From DATARH01 sp050246595 (GTDB taxonomy: Bacteria > Pseudomonadota > Alphaproteobacteria > ATCC43930 > CGMCC-115725), in assembly GCA_050246595.1 (NCBI GenBank), contig JBFWVT010000013.1, positions 1 to 64,000 of the forward strand: DNA of 64,000 bases. The letters are read 5' to 3'. Under the pieces are notes generated by a model. It did not search any database. It worked only from the letters and a program-made list of their open reading frames with translations, and was not told where the DNA came from. A program made the position numbers and the translations under genes. How positions within the stretch are numbered: position 1 is the first letter of the stretch; every line of letters begins with the position of its first letter. Positions 25,386-33,314 of this stretch are shown here, in pieces.

Positions 25386-26627
25386 ATGCAGGCTCAGAAG
25401 TTCGCGATCGAGGTTCATAATGTCGTCAAGGAGTACAAGGTCTACTCCGACCCGCGCGACCGGCTGCGCGAATTGTGGGGGGGTGCCCGGCGCTATCAGA
25501 CCGTGCGGGCGCTGCACGGCGTCAGTCTGCATATCAAACCTGGCGAGGTGCTCGGTATTATCGGCCGCAACGGCGCCGGCAAGAGCACGCTGCTGAAGGT
25601 TATTACCGGCGTGACCCCGCCGACCTCCGGACACGTCCGCCGTTCGGGCACGGTCTCGGCGATCCTCGAACTGGGGGTCGGCTTCAACCCGGATCTGTCG
25701 GGCTACGACAATATTCGATTCGGCGCGCTGTGCCGTGGCATGACCGCCGCCGAGATCGACGAGCGGATCGACGACATCATCGATTTTTCCGAACTGCGCG
25801 ACATCATCGACCGACCGTTCAAGACCTATTCCTCCGGACAGCAGAGCCGGCTCCTGTTCAGCGTTGCGATCGCGCCGGTCAGCTCGATCCTGATCATTGA
25901 CGAGGCGCTTGCCGCCGGCGACATCCTGTTCCAGGAGAAATGCTTCCGCCGCATGAAGGAACTCGCCGGCAGCGGCCGCACGGTGCTGTTCGTGTCGCAC
26001 AGCCTGTCGCTGGTGCAGCAGCTGTGCACGCGCGCCGTGCTGCTGCATGACGGTCGTGTCGTTTGTGACGGCGACACCGCCATGGTGACGCGCGAATACG
26101 ACCGCATCCTGGCTGACGAGCGCAGCCGCTCGACCGACACGCCGCCGACAGTATCGCAAGCGGGGCCGATCTCGACCGGAGACCAATCGGACGGGCCGTT
26201 TGTCACCTCGCTGTCGCTGCGCAACGAGACCGGCGAGGAAGTCACGACACTGCAATCCGGCAAGGTCTATCATGTCCGGCTGATCTGCCGCTCGCAGCGT
26301 GAAATTCCGCACCTGATCGCCGGTTTCTCGATAAGCCTGACCACCGGGCTGATCCTGTACATGATCCAGAACACGGTGCAGAACATCCCGGTGCGGATTG
26401 CCGCCGGCGATCAGGTCGAGCTGCGCTGGAGCTTTGTCAATCGCTTGCAAAGCGGTTACTATTTCCTGAGCGGCGGGTGCGGCGAGGTGCTCGACGCCAG
26501 CCAGGGGCTCTACCCGGCGCCGTTCCGCATCACCCACCTGCTGACGCACGCGGTGACATTTCAGGTGATGGCCGATCATACGTTTTCCGGCATTTTCGAC
26601 ATCGAACCGACGCTGGCCGTCACCTAG
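25386..26627 (+). CDS. wzt: ABC transporter ATP-binding protein (Wzt-like) with C-terminal glycan domain
   Basis: 413 residues. Walker A is GRNGAGKST (60-68), the signature is YSSGQQSRLLFS, and Walker B is ILIIDEALAAGD; the H-loop is VSHSLSLV. Residues about 200-413 extend beyond a plain ATPase and resemble the Wzt C-terminal carbohydrate-binding domain that recognises the modified end of the glycan. It is divergent from the methyltransferase, with about 70 bp between them that probably hold both promoters. Its TAG stop overlaps the stop of the converging aminotransferase gene (shared CTAG at 26624-26627). Confidence 0.87.
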   Translation: MQAQKFAIEVHNVVKEYKVYSDPRDRLRELWGGARRYQTVRALHGVSLHIKPGEVLGIIGRNGAGKSTLLKVITGVTPPTSGHVRRSGTVSAILELGVGFNPDLSGYDNIRFGALCRGMTAAEIDERIDDIIDFSELRDIIDRPFKTYSSGQQSRLLFSVAIAPVSSILIIDEALAAGDILFQEKCFRRMKELAGSGRTVLFVSHSLSLVQQLCTRAVLLHDGRVVCDGDTAMVTREYDRILADERSRSTDTPPTVSQAGPISTGDQSDGPFVTSLSLRNETGEEVTTLQSGKVYHVRLICRSQREIPHLIAGFSISLTTGLILYMIQNTVQNIPVRIAAGDQVELRWSFVNRLQSGYYFLSGGCGEVLDASQGLYPAPFRITHLLTHAVTFQVMADHTFSGIFDIEPTLAVT

Positions 26628-27781
26628 CCGGCGATGGCGTTCTTGACCGCCGCGGCGATGCGGTCCTGCGTCGCCTCGTCGAGATAGGGGTGCATCGGCA
26701 GGCTCAGCACCTCGGCCGAGAGCTGCTCGGATACCGGCAAACCGTTGCCGGCTCTGGGATACTCCCGATAGGCGGTCTGCGTGTGCAGCGGCTTCGGATA
26801 ATATACCGCGGTCGGGATGCCGGCGGATTTGAGGCGGGCGGCGAGCGCATCGCGATCGCTGCCGGCCGGCAGCCGCACCGTGTACTGCGCCCAGACGCTG
26901 GTCAGACCGTCCGGCACCTCGGGCACGGTGACGACATCGCCGAGCAAGGCGTTGTAGCGCGCCGCGATGCGGTCCCGCGCGGCGATCTCGTCGACGAAGA
27001 TCGCCAGCTTCTCCAGCAGCACCACCGCCTGCATCGTGTCGAGACGGGCATTCATACCGATCCGCACATTGTCGTATTTGTCGGTCCCCTGACCGTGTAC
27101 TCGCAAGCTGCGCAACACCTCGATCGTCGCGTCGTCATCAACAAACACGGCGCCGCCGTCGCCGTAGCAGCCAAGCGGCTTGGCCGGGAAGAAGCTTGTC
27201 GTTGTCAGATCGCCGATCGCTCCGATGCGGCGGCCCTTGTATACGGCCCCGAAGCTCTGCGCCGCATCGCACAGGACCCACATCCGGTTGCACTCGGCGA
27301 TCGCCAGGATTTCATCGTAATCCGCGGGCAACCCGAACAGATCGACCGGGATCACCCCGGACGGTGTCAGCCCGAGACGGCGCGCCATGGCGATGCCTGC
27401 TTCGAGACTCGACGGGTCCATGTTGAACGTGTCGGCCAGCACATCGACAAAGATCGGGGTCGCGCCAAACCACGCCACGACTTCGGCGGTCGCGGCGAAG
27501 GTGAATGACGGCACAAGGATCGCCTGGCCCGGCCTGGCACCTTTCACCATCAGCGCCAGCCCCAGGGCATCGGTGCCGTTGGCGCAGCTCAGAACGTGCC
27601 TGGCGCCGCAGAATTCGGCGAGTTGGCGCTCAAGCTGGGCGACTTCGGGACCGAGGATAAACCGGCCGTGCTCGACCACACGCCGGATCGCCTCGTCCAT
27701 GCGGGTGCCGATGCGGCGGCGCTGGGCGCCGAGATCGATAAACTCGATCGGCTCGGCCAGAACGGGTGCCACGTCCGCCAT
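26624..27781 (-). CDS. DegT/DnrJ/EryC1/StrS sugar aminotransferase (WbpE/WlbC-like)
   Basis: 385 residues from ATG 27781, whose first base is shared with the stop of the fused gene upstream (TGATG). It is a PLP-dependent fold I enzyme: the Schiff-base lysine is K201 in SFFPAKPLGCYGDGG, and SCANGTDALGLAL, DAAQSFGA and NARLDTMQA are family motifs. It transfers an amino group from glutamate to a keto sugar nucleotide. With the oxidoreductase-acetyltransferase fusion upstream, it fits the 3-amination step in synthesis of UDP-2,3-diacetamido-uronic acids. Confidence 0.87.
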   Translation of the reverse strand: MADVAPVLAEPIEFIDLGAQRRRIGTRMDEAIRRVVEHGRFILGPEVAQLERQLAEFCGARHVLSCANGTDALGLALMVKGARPGQAILVPSFTFAATAEVVAWFGATPIFVDVLADTFNMDPSSLEAGIAMARRLGLTPSGVIPVDLFGLPADYDEILAIAECNRMWVLCDAAQSFGAVYKGRRIGAIGDLTTTSFFPAKPLGCYGDGGAVFVDDDATIEVLRSLRVHGQGTDKYDNVRIGMNARLDTMQAVVLLEKLAIFVDEIAARDRIAARYNALLGDVVTVPEVPDGLTSVWAQYTVRLPAGSDRDALAARLKSAGIPTAVYYPKPLHTQTAYREYPRAGNGLPVSEQLSAEVLSLPMHPYLDEATQDRIAAAVKNAIAG

Positions 27782-29361
27782 CAGACGATCTCCTCGATGC
27801 AATCGGGTCCCGCTTCGCGATAGCGCCGGCCCGAACGCGGGCAGACGAGATCGGGACCAAGCTTCTCGCCGGCATGGCTCATCCAGCCGATGCGCCGCGC
27901 CGGCACCCCGGCCACCAGAGCGAAGGCCGGAACATCTTGGGTGACGACCGCGCCGGCGGCGACAAAGGCGTATTCGCCGATCGTATGGCCGCAGACGATC
28001 GTGGCATTGGCCCCGATCGTCGCGCCGCGCTTGACCAGGGTCGAGCGGAACTCGTCCTTGCGCTCTACCTCCGCCCGCGGATTGTTGACGTTGGTGAAGA
28101 CACAGGAGGGGCCGCAGAACACACCGTCCTCCAGCGTCACACCCTTGTAGATCGAGACGTTGTTCTGAACCTTGCAGCCGTCCCCGACACTCACGTCCGG
28201 ACCGACCATCACGTTCTGCCCGAACGAGCAGTTGCGACCGATGCGGGTGCGCGGCAGGATATGCGCAAAGTGCCAGATGCGCGTCCCGGCGCCGATTTCG
28301 CAAGGCTCGTCGACAAAAGCCGAGGGATGGATTTGCACCCCCGGGAAAGCGGCCGGCGCAGGCGCAGCGGGTGCGGCGGACGGAACGGCGGCCTTCAGCG
28401 ACTCGCTGGCCCGGGTCAGCACGCGCAGCACGCGCAGACCTTCCTGCCCGTCGGTGCGCGGCCGCGCCCCGGTCGCGACGCAATCAAGAAAATGGCGGCA
28501 TTCGAATTCGAGCGGCTCGCCTTCTTCGAGTTCGATCGCTCTCGCATCGGCGCGCTGCGGCACCGGTATCGTCTCGCGCCAGTCGATGCGGTGCGGATAG
28601 ACTCGCAGCTTCTCGCACCACGGCAGGCTGTCATCGAATACGGCCATCGCGCGGTCGCCGACCGCGACCAGTTTCTGTTCCTTGAACGGGTGCAGCCAGG
28701 ACACGAAGACATGCGCCTGCTCGCCGCCGGGAAAGGCGAGATGGGTCGTCGTCACATCGGCGATCGTCCGGTGCAGAAAATAAGCGCCGCTGGAGCTGAT
28801 CTCGCTCGGCTCCTGCCCGACAAGCGACAGGATCATCGAGATGTCGTGCGGCGCGAAGGACCATAAAATATCCTCCTCACGCCGGACCTTCCCGAGATTG
28901 AGCCGGTTCGAATAGAGATATTGCAACCGGCCCAGCTCGCCCCGGCGCACCAGATCGCGCAATGCGATAAACGCCGGGTGGTATTGCAGCAGATGACCGA
29001 CCATCAAACGGCGATTGCGCTGTTCCGCGAGCTGGCAGAGGCGCTCGGCCTCGGCGAGCGTCAACGCCAGCGGCTTTTCGACAAAGACGTGCTTGCCGGC
29101 TTCGAGCGCGGCGCGCGCCAGCGACGCGTGATGCACCGCCGGAGCGGCAATCGCGACGGCCGCTATCGACGGGTCGTGCAGCACAAAGTCGAGACTGCGG
29201 ACCGGGGCGCCAAAGCGCTCCGACAAGTTCGCCGCAACCTCCCGGTCCGGATCGCTGATGGCGGCCAGCGCGCCCAGCTCGCAGAAGTTCCGGACGAGGT
29301 TTTTTCCCCAATAACCGCAGCCGATTACGGCCACCCGCACTTGCGGCGCCTCACCATCCAT
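27781..29361 (-). CDS. Fused Gfo/Idh/MocA oxidoreductase and LbH acetyltransferase (WlbA-WlbB fusion)
   Basis: About 526 residues; ATG 29361 is preferred over the TTG six bases upstream because GGGGGA lies at a normal distance. Residues about 10-325 form a Gfo/Idh/MocA dehydrogenase (VIGCGYWGKNLVR, HVFVEKPLAL, WSFAPHDISM). After an Ala/Pro-rich linker, residues about 338-526 form a left-handed beta-helix acetyltransferase (GTRIWHFAHILP, GQNVMVGPDVSVG, CGHTIGEYAFVAAGAVV, LVAGVPARRIGW). The halves match WlbA/WbpB (3-dehydrogenation of UDP-GlcNAcA) and WlbB/WbpD (3-N-acetylation), normally separate proteins. The aminotransferase that acts between them is the next gene. Confidence 0.85.
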   Translation of the reverse strand: MDGEAPQVRVAVIGCGYWGKNLVRNFCELGALAAISDPDREVAANLSERFGAPVRSLDFVLHDPSIAAVAIAAPAVHHASLARAALEAGKHVFVEKPLALTLAEAERLCQLAEQRNRRLMVGHLLQYHPAFIALRDLVRRGELGRLQYLYSNRLNLGKVRREEDILWSFAPHDISMILSLVGQEPSEISSSGAYFLHRTIADVTTTHLAFPGGEQAHVFVSWLHPFKEQKLVAVGDRAMAVFDDSLPWCEKLRVYPHRIDWRETIPVPQRADARAIELEEGEPLEFECRHFLDCVATGARPRTDGQEGLRVLRVLTRASESLKAAVPSAAPAAPAPAAFPGVQIHPSAFVDEPCEIGAGTRIWHFAHILPRTRIGRNCSFGQNVMVGPDVSVGDGCKVQNNVSIYKGVTLEDGVFCGPSCVFTNVNNPRAEVERKDEFRSTLVKRGATIGANATIVCGHTIGEYAFVAAGAVVTQDVPAFALVAGVPARRIGWMSHAGEKLGPDLVCPRSGRRYREAGPDCIEEIV

Positions 29362-29511
29362 CACCAAGGCTCCCCCACTACCGCAGCCCCGGGCGACCGA
29401 GTGTCACCGGAGGGACTGGACCATCATCGCGCCATGAGACCGGCCGCGATGTCACCACAGGCGATTCGGGCCGCCGCCGCGCGTCCGGTACGCGCATGAG
29501 ATACCGGGACA

Positions 29512-30255
29512 TCATGGAGCGGCCCTCCCATGGGCTGCCGCACTCGCTGCCTCGGGCAGCACCACCAATGCAATCCCGAGCAGATCCGGCGCGACGATGT
29601 TTCCCGGAGCAAATCCGCTCACGGCAGCGCTTGCCAGCAAGGCGTCAAAACGCGGCTTTGGCGCGCTGGTATCGGTCACGATCACGCCGTCGAGACCATC
29701 GGGGCCGGCGGCAAGCTGCGCCGACTCCAGATCGGCGACGATCGGCAGTCCGGTCAGACGGCCCCCGGCTTTCTCCCCGTCAATGACGCAAACCACCGCG
29801 ATCCCGGTATCGCCCGCGCTCAGCACGACGATCTCGGCCAGATCGCCGGCGCCGCAGAGCGCGACCCGGCGCCAGCCGCGACCGGCGCACTGCGCCAGCA
29901 ACGCCGCGCAATCGGCACGCGCCTGACGGAAGAAGTTGAACGAAGCGGCCAAATACTCCGCAGTAAGCCGGCTTTTCTCGGCAAATCCCTGGGGGGTCAG
30001 GTAATAGGCGTAGCGGTTGAGCGGCACTTGGGTTGCCTTGACCAGACCCTTGCGTACACAGCGCCGGAGGTAGGCGTTCGCCAGACCGAGTGCGATCCCG
30101 AGATGACTGGCAAGCTTTCGCTGCGTGATCGTGCTGTCGCGTTCGATCGAGCTGAGCAGCCGGCGCACGATCTCGGGATCACCCGTGTCCCGGTCGGGTT
30201 CAGTCACGCTCTGGATGTCCCCCTTTGCCCCCGGCCCCTCGCATACTGCGTTCAT
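29512..30255 (-). CDS. Winged-helix regulator with C-terminal Rossmann-like domain (EPS type)
   Basis: 247 residues from ATG 30255 (MNAVCEGPGAKGD). Residues about 25-95 are a winged helix (EIVRRLLSSIERDSTITQRK, GIALGLANAYLRRCVRKGLV, YAYYLTPQGFAEKSRL) of the MarR-like kind found in exopolysaccharide loci. Residues about 125-230 read RRVALCGAGDLAEIVVLSAG, VVCVIDGEKAGGRLTGLPIV and DGVIVTD, resembling the N-terminal nucleotide-sugar binding domain of PglD/NeuD acetyltransferases. It heads the run with the fused WlbA-WlbB-like gene and aminotransferase. It may sense a sugar nucleotide (inference). Confidence 0.75.
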   Translation of the reverse strand: MNAVCEGPGAKGDIQSVTEPDRDTGDPEIVRRLLSSIERDSTITQRKLASHLGIALGLANAYLRRCVRKGLVKATQVPLNRYAYYLTPQGFAEKSRLTAEYLAASFNFFRQARADCAALLAQCAGRGWRRVALCGAGDLAEIVVLSAGDTGIAVVCVIDGEKAGGRLTGLPIVADLESAQLAAGPDGLDGVIVTDTSAPKPRFDALLASAAVSGFAPGNIVAPDLLGIALVVLPEAASAAAHGRAAP

Positions 30256-30416
30256 TGCATGAACGTCAAGGCACTTTTTGTTGCCGGGCAGGAGGGAGCA
30301 GCCGGGTCTGCCGGGCAATCCGGTCAACAGAGCGCACTCCGCTCTTCCCTGCCGATCGGCCGGCCCTTGACCGCCGTTTCCGGACCGGCGAGCCTGCACC
30401 GACTGAGGAGGAGCAG

Positions 30417-31457
30417 ATGAGCGTCACCGCAGCCGAGCCGTTCAAAGCGCCCACCGTCGAATCGTTGTCGGTGCGTGTCGTCGTCGATTCATTCTTCGAC
30501 CAGTTCATGCCGAAGCAGACCCATTCCCATTGCCGGATCGAACACGTCAGCCGCATCCGCGGGCGCGAGACCTCGACCCTGGCCGGCGAATGGGGGCTGT
30601 CGCTGCATCTCGAATCGCGCGGCCCCCGACAAAACGGAAACGGACAAAACGGAAACCGGCAGAGCGGGCAATACCTGCTCGATTTCGGCTATACGCCGGA
30701 AATCCTGCTGCGCAATTTCGACCTGCTCGGCATCGCGCCGGAAAAGCTCGACGGGCTGATCCTGAGCCACGCGCATCGCGACCATTACGGCGGGCTTGTC
30801 GGGTTTGTCGAACACCATCGCGCCAACATGCGAGACGACCTCAAACTGTTCGCCGGCGGCGATCTGACCTTCCGCGAGAAATGGATGGGGGCGCCGCAGG
30901 GCGAGGAGCCACGCTCCTGGGGCGCGCTCGACGGCGCCGCGCTCGCCGCCGCGCATGTCGAAACCGTTCCCTGCGATCACGCCCACGCGCTATCCGGGCC
31001 GTTCACCTCGGGCCAGATCGCGCGGCAATCGTTCGAGCGGGTCCTGCCGAACACGCTGATCGAACCCACCCCCTCCGACCACTACAGCGACGACGAACGC
31101 CGCGGCCGGCTCGTGCCCGACCGCCACCCGGACGAGCACGCGACCTGCTATGTCGTGCAGGGGCGCGGGCTGGTCGTCATTTCGTCCTGCGGTCATTGCG
31201 GGCTGATCAACACGATCAAGGCGGCGCAGGCCGTCTCCGGTGTGTCCAAATTGCACGCGGTGATCGGCGGTTTTCACCTCGGGGTCGCGCCGCCCGATTA
31301 TGTCGAGCACACGATCGCCGAACTGAAATCGCTCGACCCGGACGTGGTCCTGCCGATGCATTGCAGCGGCCGCGCCTTTATCGCCGGGGTGGCGCGCGAG
31401 ATGCCGGACCGGCTGGTTTACGCCAATACCGGCAGCCGTTTTACGTTCGGGGTATAA
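30417..31457 (+). CDS. MBL-fold metal-dependent hydrolase (COG1237-like)
   Basis: 346 residues from ATG 30417, preceded by GAGGAGGAGC. The zinc motif is SHAHRDHYGG with H118, H120, D122 and H123; the later ISSCGHCGLINTI and AVIGGFHL are typical of the COG1237 branch of the beta-lactamase fold, and VVLPMHCSG supplies another His. An Asn/Gly/Gln-rich stretch at about 77-90 (QNGNGQNGNRQ) is inserted before the first core strands. The substrate is unknown. Four bases separate it from the racemase-like gene, so the two are co-transcribed. Confidence 0.78.
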   Translation: MSVTAAEPFKAPTVESLSVRVVVDSFFDQFMPKQTHSHCRIEHVSRIRGRETSTLAGEWGLSLHLESRGPRQNGNGQNGNRQSGQYLLDFGYTPEILLRNFDLLGIAPEKLDGLILSHAHRDHYGGLVGFVEHHRANMRDDLKLFAGGDLTFREKWMGAPQGEEPRSWGALDGAALAAAHVETVPCDHAHALSGPFTSGQIARQSFERVLPNTLIEPTPSDHYSDDERRGRLVPDRHPDEHATCYVVQGRGLVVISSCGHCGLINTIKAAQAVSGVSKLHAVIGGFHLGVAPPDYVEHTIAELKSLDPDVVLPMHCSGRAFIAGVAREMPDRLVYANTGSRFTFGV

Positions 31458-31461
31458 GGCG

Positions 31462-32268
31462 GTGCGGCTGTTCTATCAGAGCCTCGGCGTCACCCGCCGC
31501 TCGACCGGCGGCGATTACGCGCAACATCTGTCGGCGATCCTGGCCCGCGCCGCCTCACCGGGCACCACGATCGAACTGCGCGGATTGAGCGAAGGCCGCG
31601 CGATCGCCGACCAGTACCGCTATCTCGAATATCTCGACACCGCCGACATCCTCGACAACGGTCTCGCCGCCGAGCGCGACGGGTACGACGCCTTCCTGAT
31701 CGGCAACATCTTCGAGCCGGGTCTGCACGCGCTGCGCGAACTGCTCAACATCCCGGTGCTGGGGCTGTGCGAATCGGCCGTATTTGTCGCCTGCCTGATG
31801 GGGACGAGCTTTTCGGTCGTCAACGTCAACCCGAAATTCGAGCGGCGCGTCACCGAGAACATTTCTTCCTATGGTCTGTCGAACCGGCTCGTCTCGATCG
31901 ATAGGATGCGGGTCGAACGCCCGGCCGTGTTCGACCGCGCCTTCGAGGATGCCGCGGTCCGCGACGACGTGATCGACCAGTTCCGCGCCGCCGCGCGAAG
32001 GGGTCTGGAAAAAGGCGCCGAGACGATCATCCCGGCCGGCGGCATCGTGATGACCCTGCTCGCCCAATTTGGCGTTCACGAGGTCGACGGCGCGCCGGTC
32101 GTCAACGGACTCTACGCGCTGGTCAGGATCGCCGAGCTGGCCGCCAGCCTCAAAGCGCTGACCGGGCATTTCACCAGCAAGCGGATGACCTACGCGCCGC
32201 CGAGCGGGGCGCTGCTCGACGACATCCGACGCGTGTACGGCAGCCGCGTATATCCCGGCGCGCGATAG
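31462..32268 (+). CDS. Asp/Glu/hydantoin racemase family protein
   Basis: 268 residues from a GTG at 31462. The first catalytic-type cysteine is C103 in PVLGLCESAVF. The second half, ETIIPAGGIVMTLL, occupies the place of the second catalytic cysteine (usually GCTGM) but has Ala-Gly instead. Racemases of this superfamily use two cysteines as acid and base, so this protein may not racemise, or may follow the hydantoin-racemase-like one-cysteine variants. It is coupled to the upstream hydrolase gene. Confidence 0.7.
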   Translation: MRLFYQSLGVTRRSTGGDYAQHLSAILARAASPGTTIELRGLSEGRAIADQYRYLEYLDTADILDNGLAAERDGYDAFLIGNIFEPGLHALRELLNIPVLGLCESAVFVACLMGTSFSVVNVNPKFERRVTENISSYGLSNRLVSIDRMRVERPAVFDRAFEDAAVRDDVIDQFRAAARRGLEKGAETIIPAGGIVMTLLAQFGVHEVDGAPVVNGLYALVRIAELAASLKALTGHFTSKRMTYAPPSGALLDDIRRVYGSRVYPGAR

Positions 32269-32352
32269 GCGGGCGGCTCCCCGATCCGCCCCGCCTCGCC
32301 CGCGGCCATCGCTTCGTGTACGATGCCGGGTCGCGGCAGAGGAGACGAGCGC

Positions 32353-33153
32353 ATGGGGCTGATGGCCGGCAAGCAGGGCCTCATCATGGGGGTCGCCAAC
32401 GACCGCTCGCTCGCCTGGGGTATCGCCAAGGCGGCGCACGCGCACGGGGCGCGGCTCGCCTTCACCTATCAGGGCGAGGCGCTGGGTCGCCGCGTGCGGC
32501 CGCTCGCCGATAGTCTCGACAGCGATTTTGTCGTCGAGGCCGATGTGACCTCGGAAGCGAGCCTCGATGCGCTGTTCGCCGGGATCGGCGAACGCTGGGG
32601 CCGGCTCGATTTTGTCGTGCACGCGATCGCGTTCTCGGACAAGAACGAGCTGACCGGCAAGTATCTCGATACGACGCGCGCCAATTTCCTGCGCACGCTC
32701 GACATCTCGTGCTTTTCGTTCACCGATCTGTGCCGTCGCGCCGCGCCCTTGATGATTTCGGGCGGCAGTCTGTTGACGCTGACCTATGCCGGCGCCGAGC
32801 GGGTCATGCCGCATTACAACGTGATGGGAGTCGCCAAGGCGGCGCTCGAAGCCAGCGTGCGCTATCTCGCGGTCGATCTCGGCGGCGACAATATCCGGGT
32901 CAACGCGATCTCGGCCGGCCCGATCAAGACCTTGGCCGCCTCGGGTATCGGCGATTTCCGCTATATCCTGAAATGGAACCAGTTGAACGCGCCGCTGAAG
33001 CGCAACACCACGATCGAGGATGTCGGCGGCGCCGGCGTTTATCTGTTGAGCGACCTGTCGGCCGGTGTCACCGGCGAGGTGCATCATGTCGATAGCGGGT
33101 ATCACGTCGTTGGCATGAAGGCGGTCGATGCGCCGGATATTTCGGTCGTGTAA
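32353..33153 (+). CDS. fabI: Enoyl-[acyl-carrier-protein] reductase (NADH)
   Basis: 266 residues from ATG 32353 (MGLMAGKQGLIMGVANDRSL). It catalyses the last reduction of fatty-acid elongation. FabI-specific features: AWGIAKAAHAHGARLAFTYQ, HAIAFSDKNELTG, the active site Y-x6-Y-x6-K in TLTYAGAERVMPHYNVMGVA followed by K, and the substrate-loop PIKTLAASGIGDF. Length and all motifs are normal. It stands alone between the racemase-like gene and aroC. Confidence 0.95.
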   Translation: MGLMAGKQGLIMGVANDRSLAWGIAKAAHAHGARLAFTYQGEALGRRVRPLADSLDSDFVVEADVTSEASLDALFAGIGERWGRLDFVVHAIAFSDKNELTGKYLDTTRANFLRTLDISCFSFTDLCRRAAPLMISGGSLLTLTYAGAERVMPHYNVMGVAKAALEASVRYLAVDLGGDNIRVNAISAGPIKTLAASGIGDFRYILKWNQLNAPLKRNTTIEDVGGAGVYLLSDLSAGVTGEVHHVDSGYHVVGMKAVDAPDISVV

Positions 33154-33192
33154 ACGGGGGGATTCTCTGCCGGGTTATAACATCGCTGAACA

Positions 33193-33288
33193 CCCCTTGG
33201 CCGGGCTTGACCCGGCCATCCACGTCTCCCGGGGCCACACCGATAGCCGCGAAAGACGTGGATGCGCGGGTCAAGCCCGCGCAAGGGG
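33193..33288. repeat. Long interrupted palindrome, 35-bp arms
   Basis: Arms at 33193-33227 and 33254-33288 are inverted copies with four differences. Each arm carries its own inner palindrome (GGCCGGGCTTGACCCGGCC and GCGCGGGTCAAGCCCGCGC); the differences keep those inner stems paired, like compensating changes. The type CCGGGCTTGACCCGG...CATCCACG is familiar from alphaproteobacterial intergenic repeats. It lies between fabI and aroC, 26 bases before the aroC start. Confidence 0.75.
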
Positions 33289-33314
33289 GAGATCTTTCGG
33301 GAACTTGTAGAGGC

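Noticed and set aside
27782..28483. N-terminal extension of the aminotransferase frame
   Set aside because: The upstream part is antisense-frame reading within the fused oxidoreductase-acetyltransferase gene; homology begins at MADVAPVLAEPIEF.
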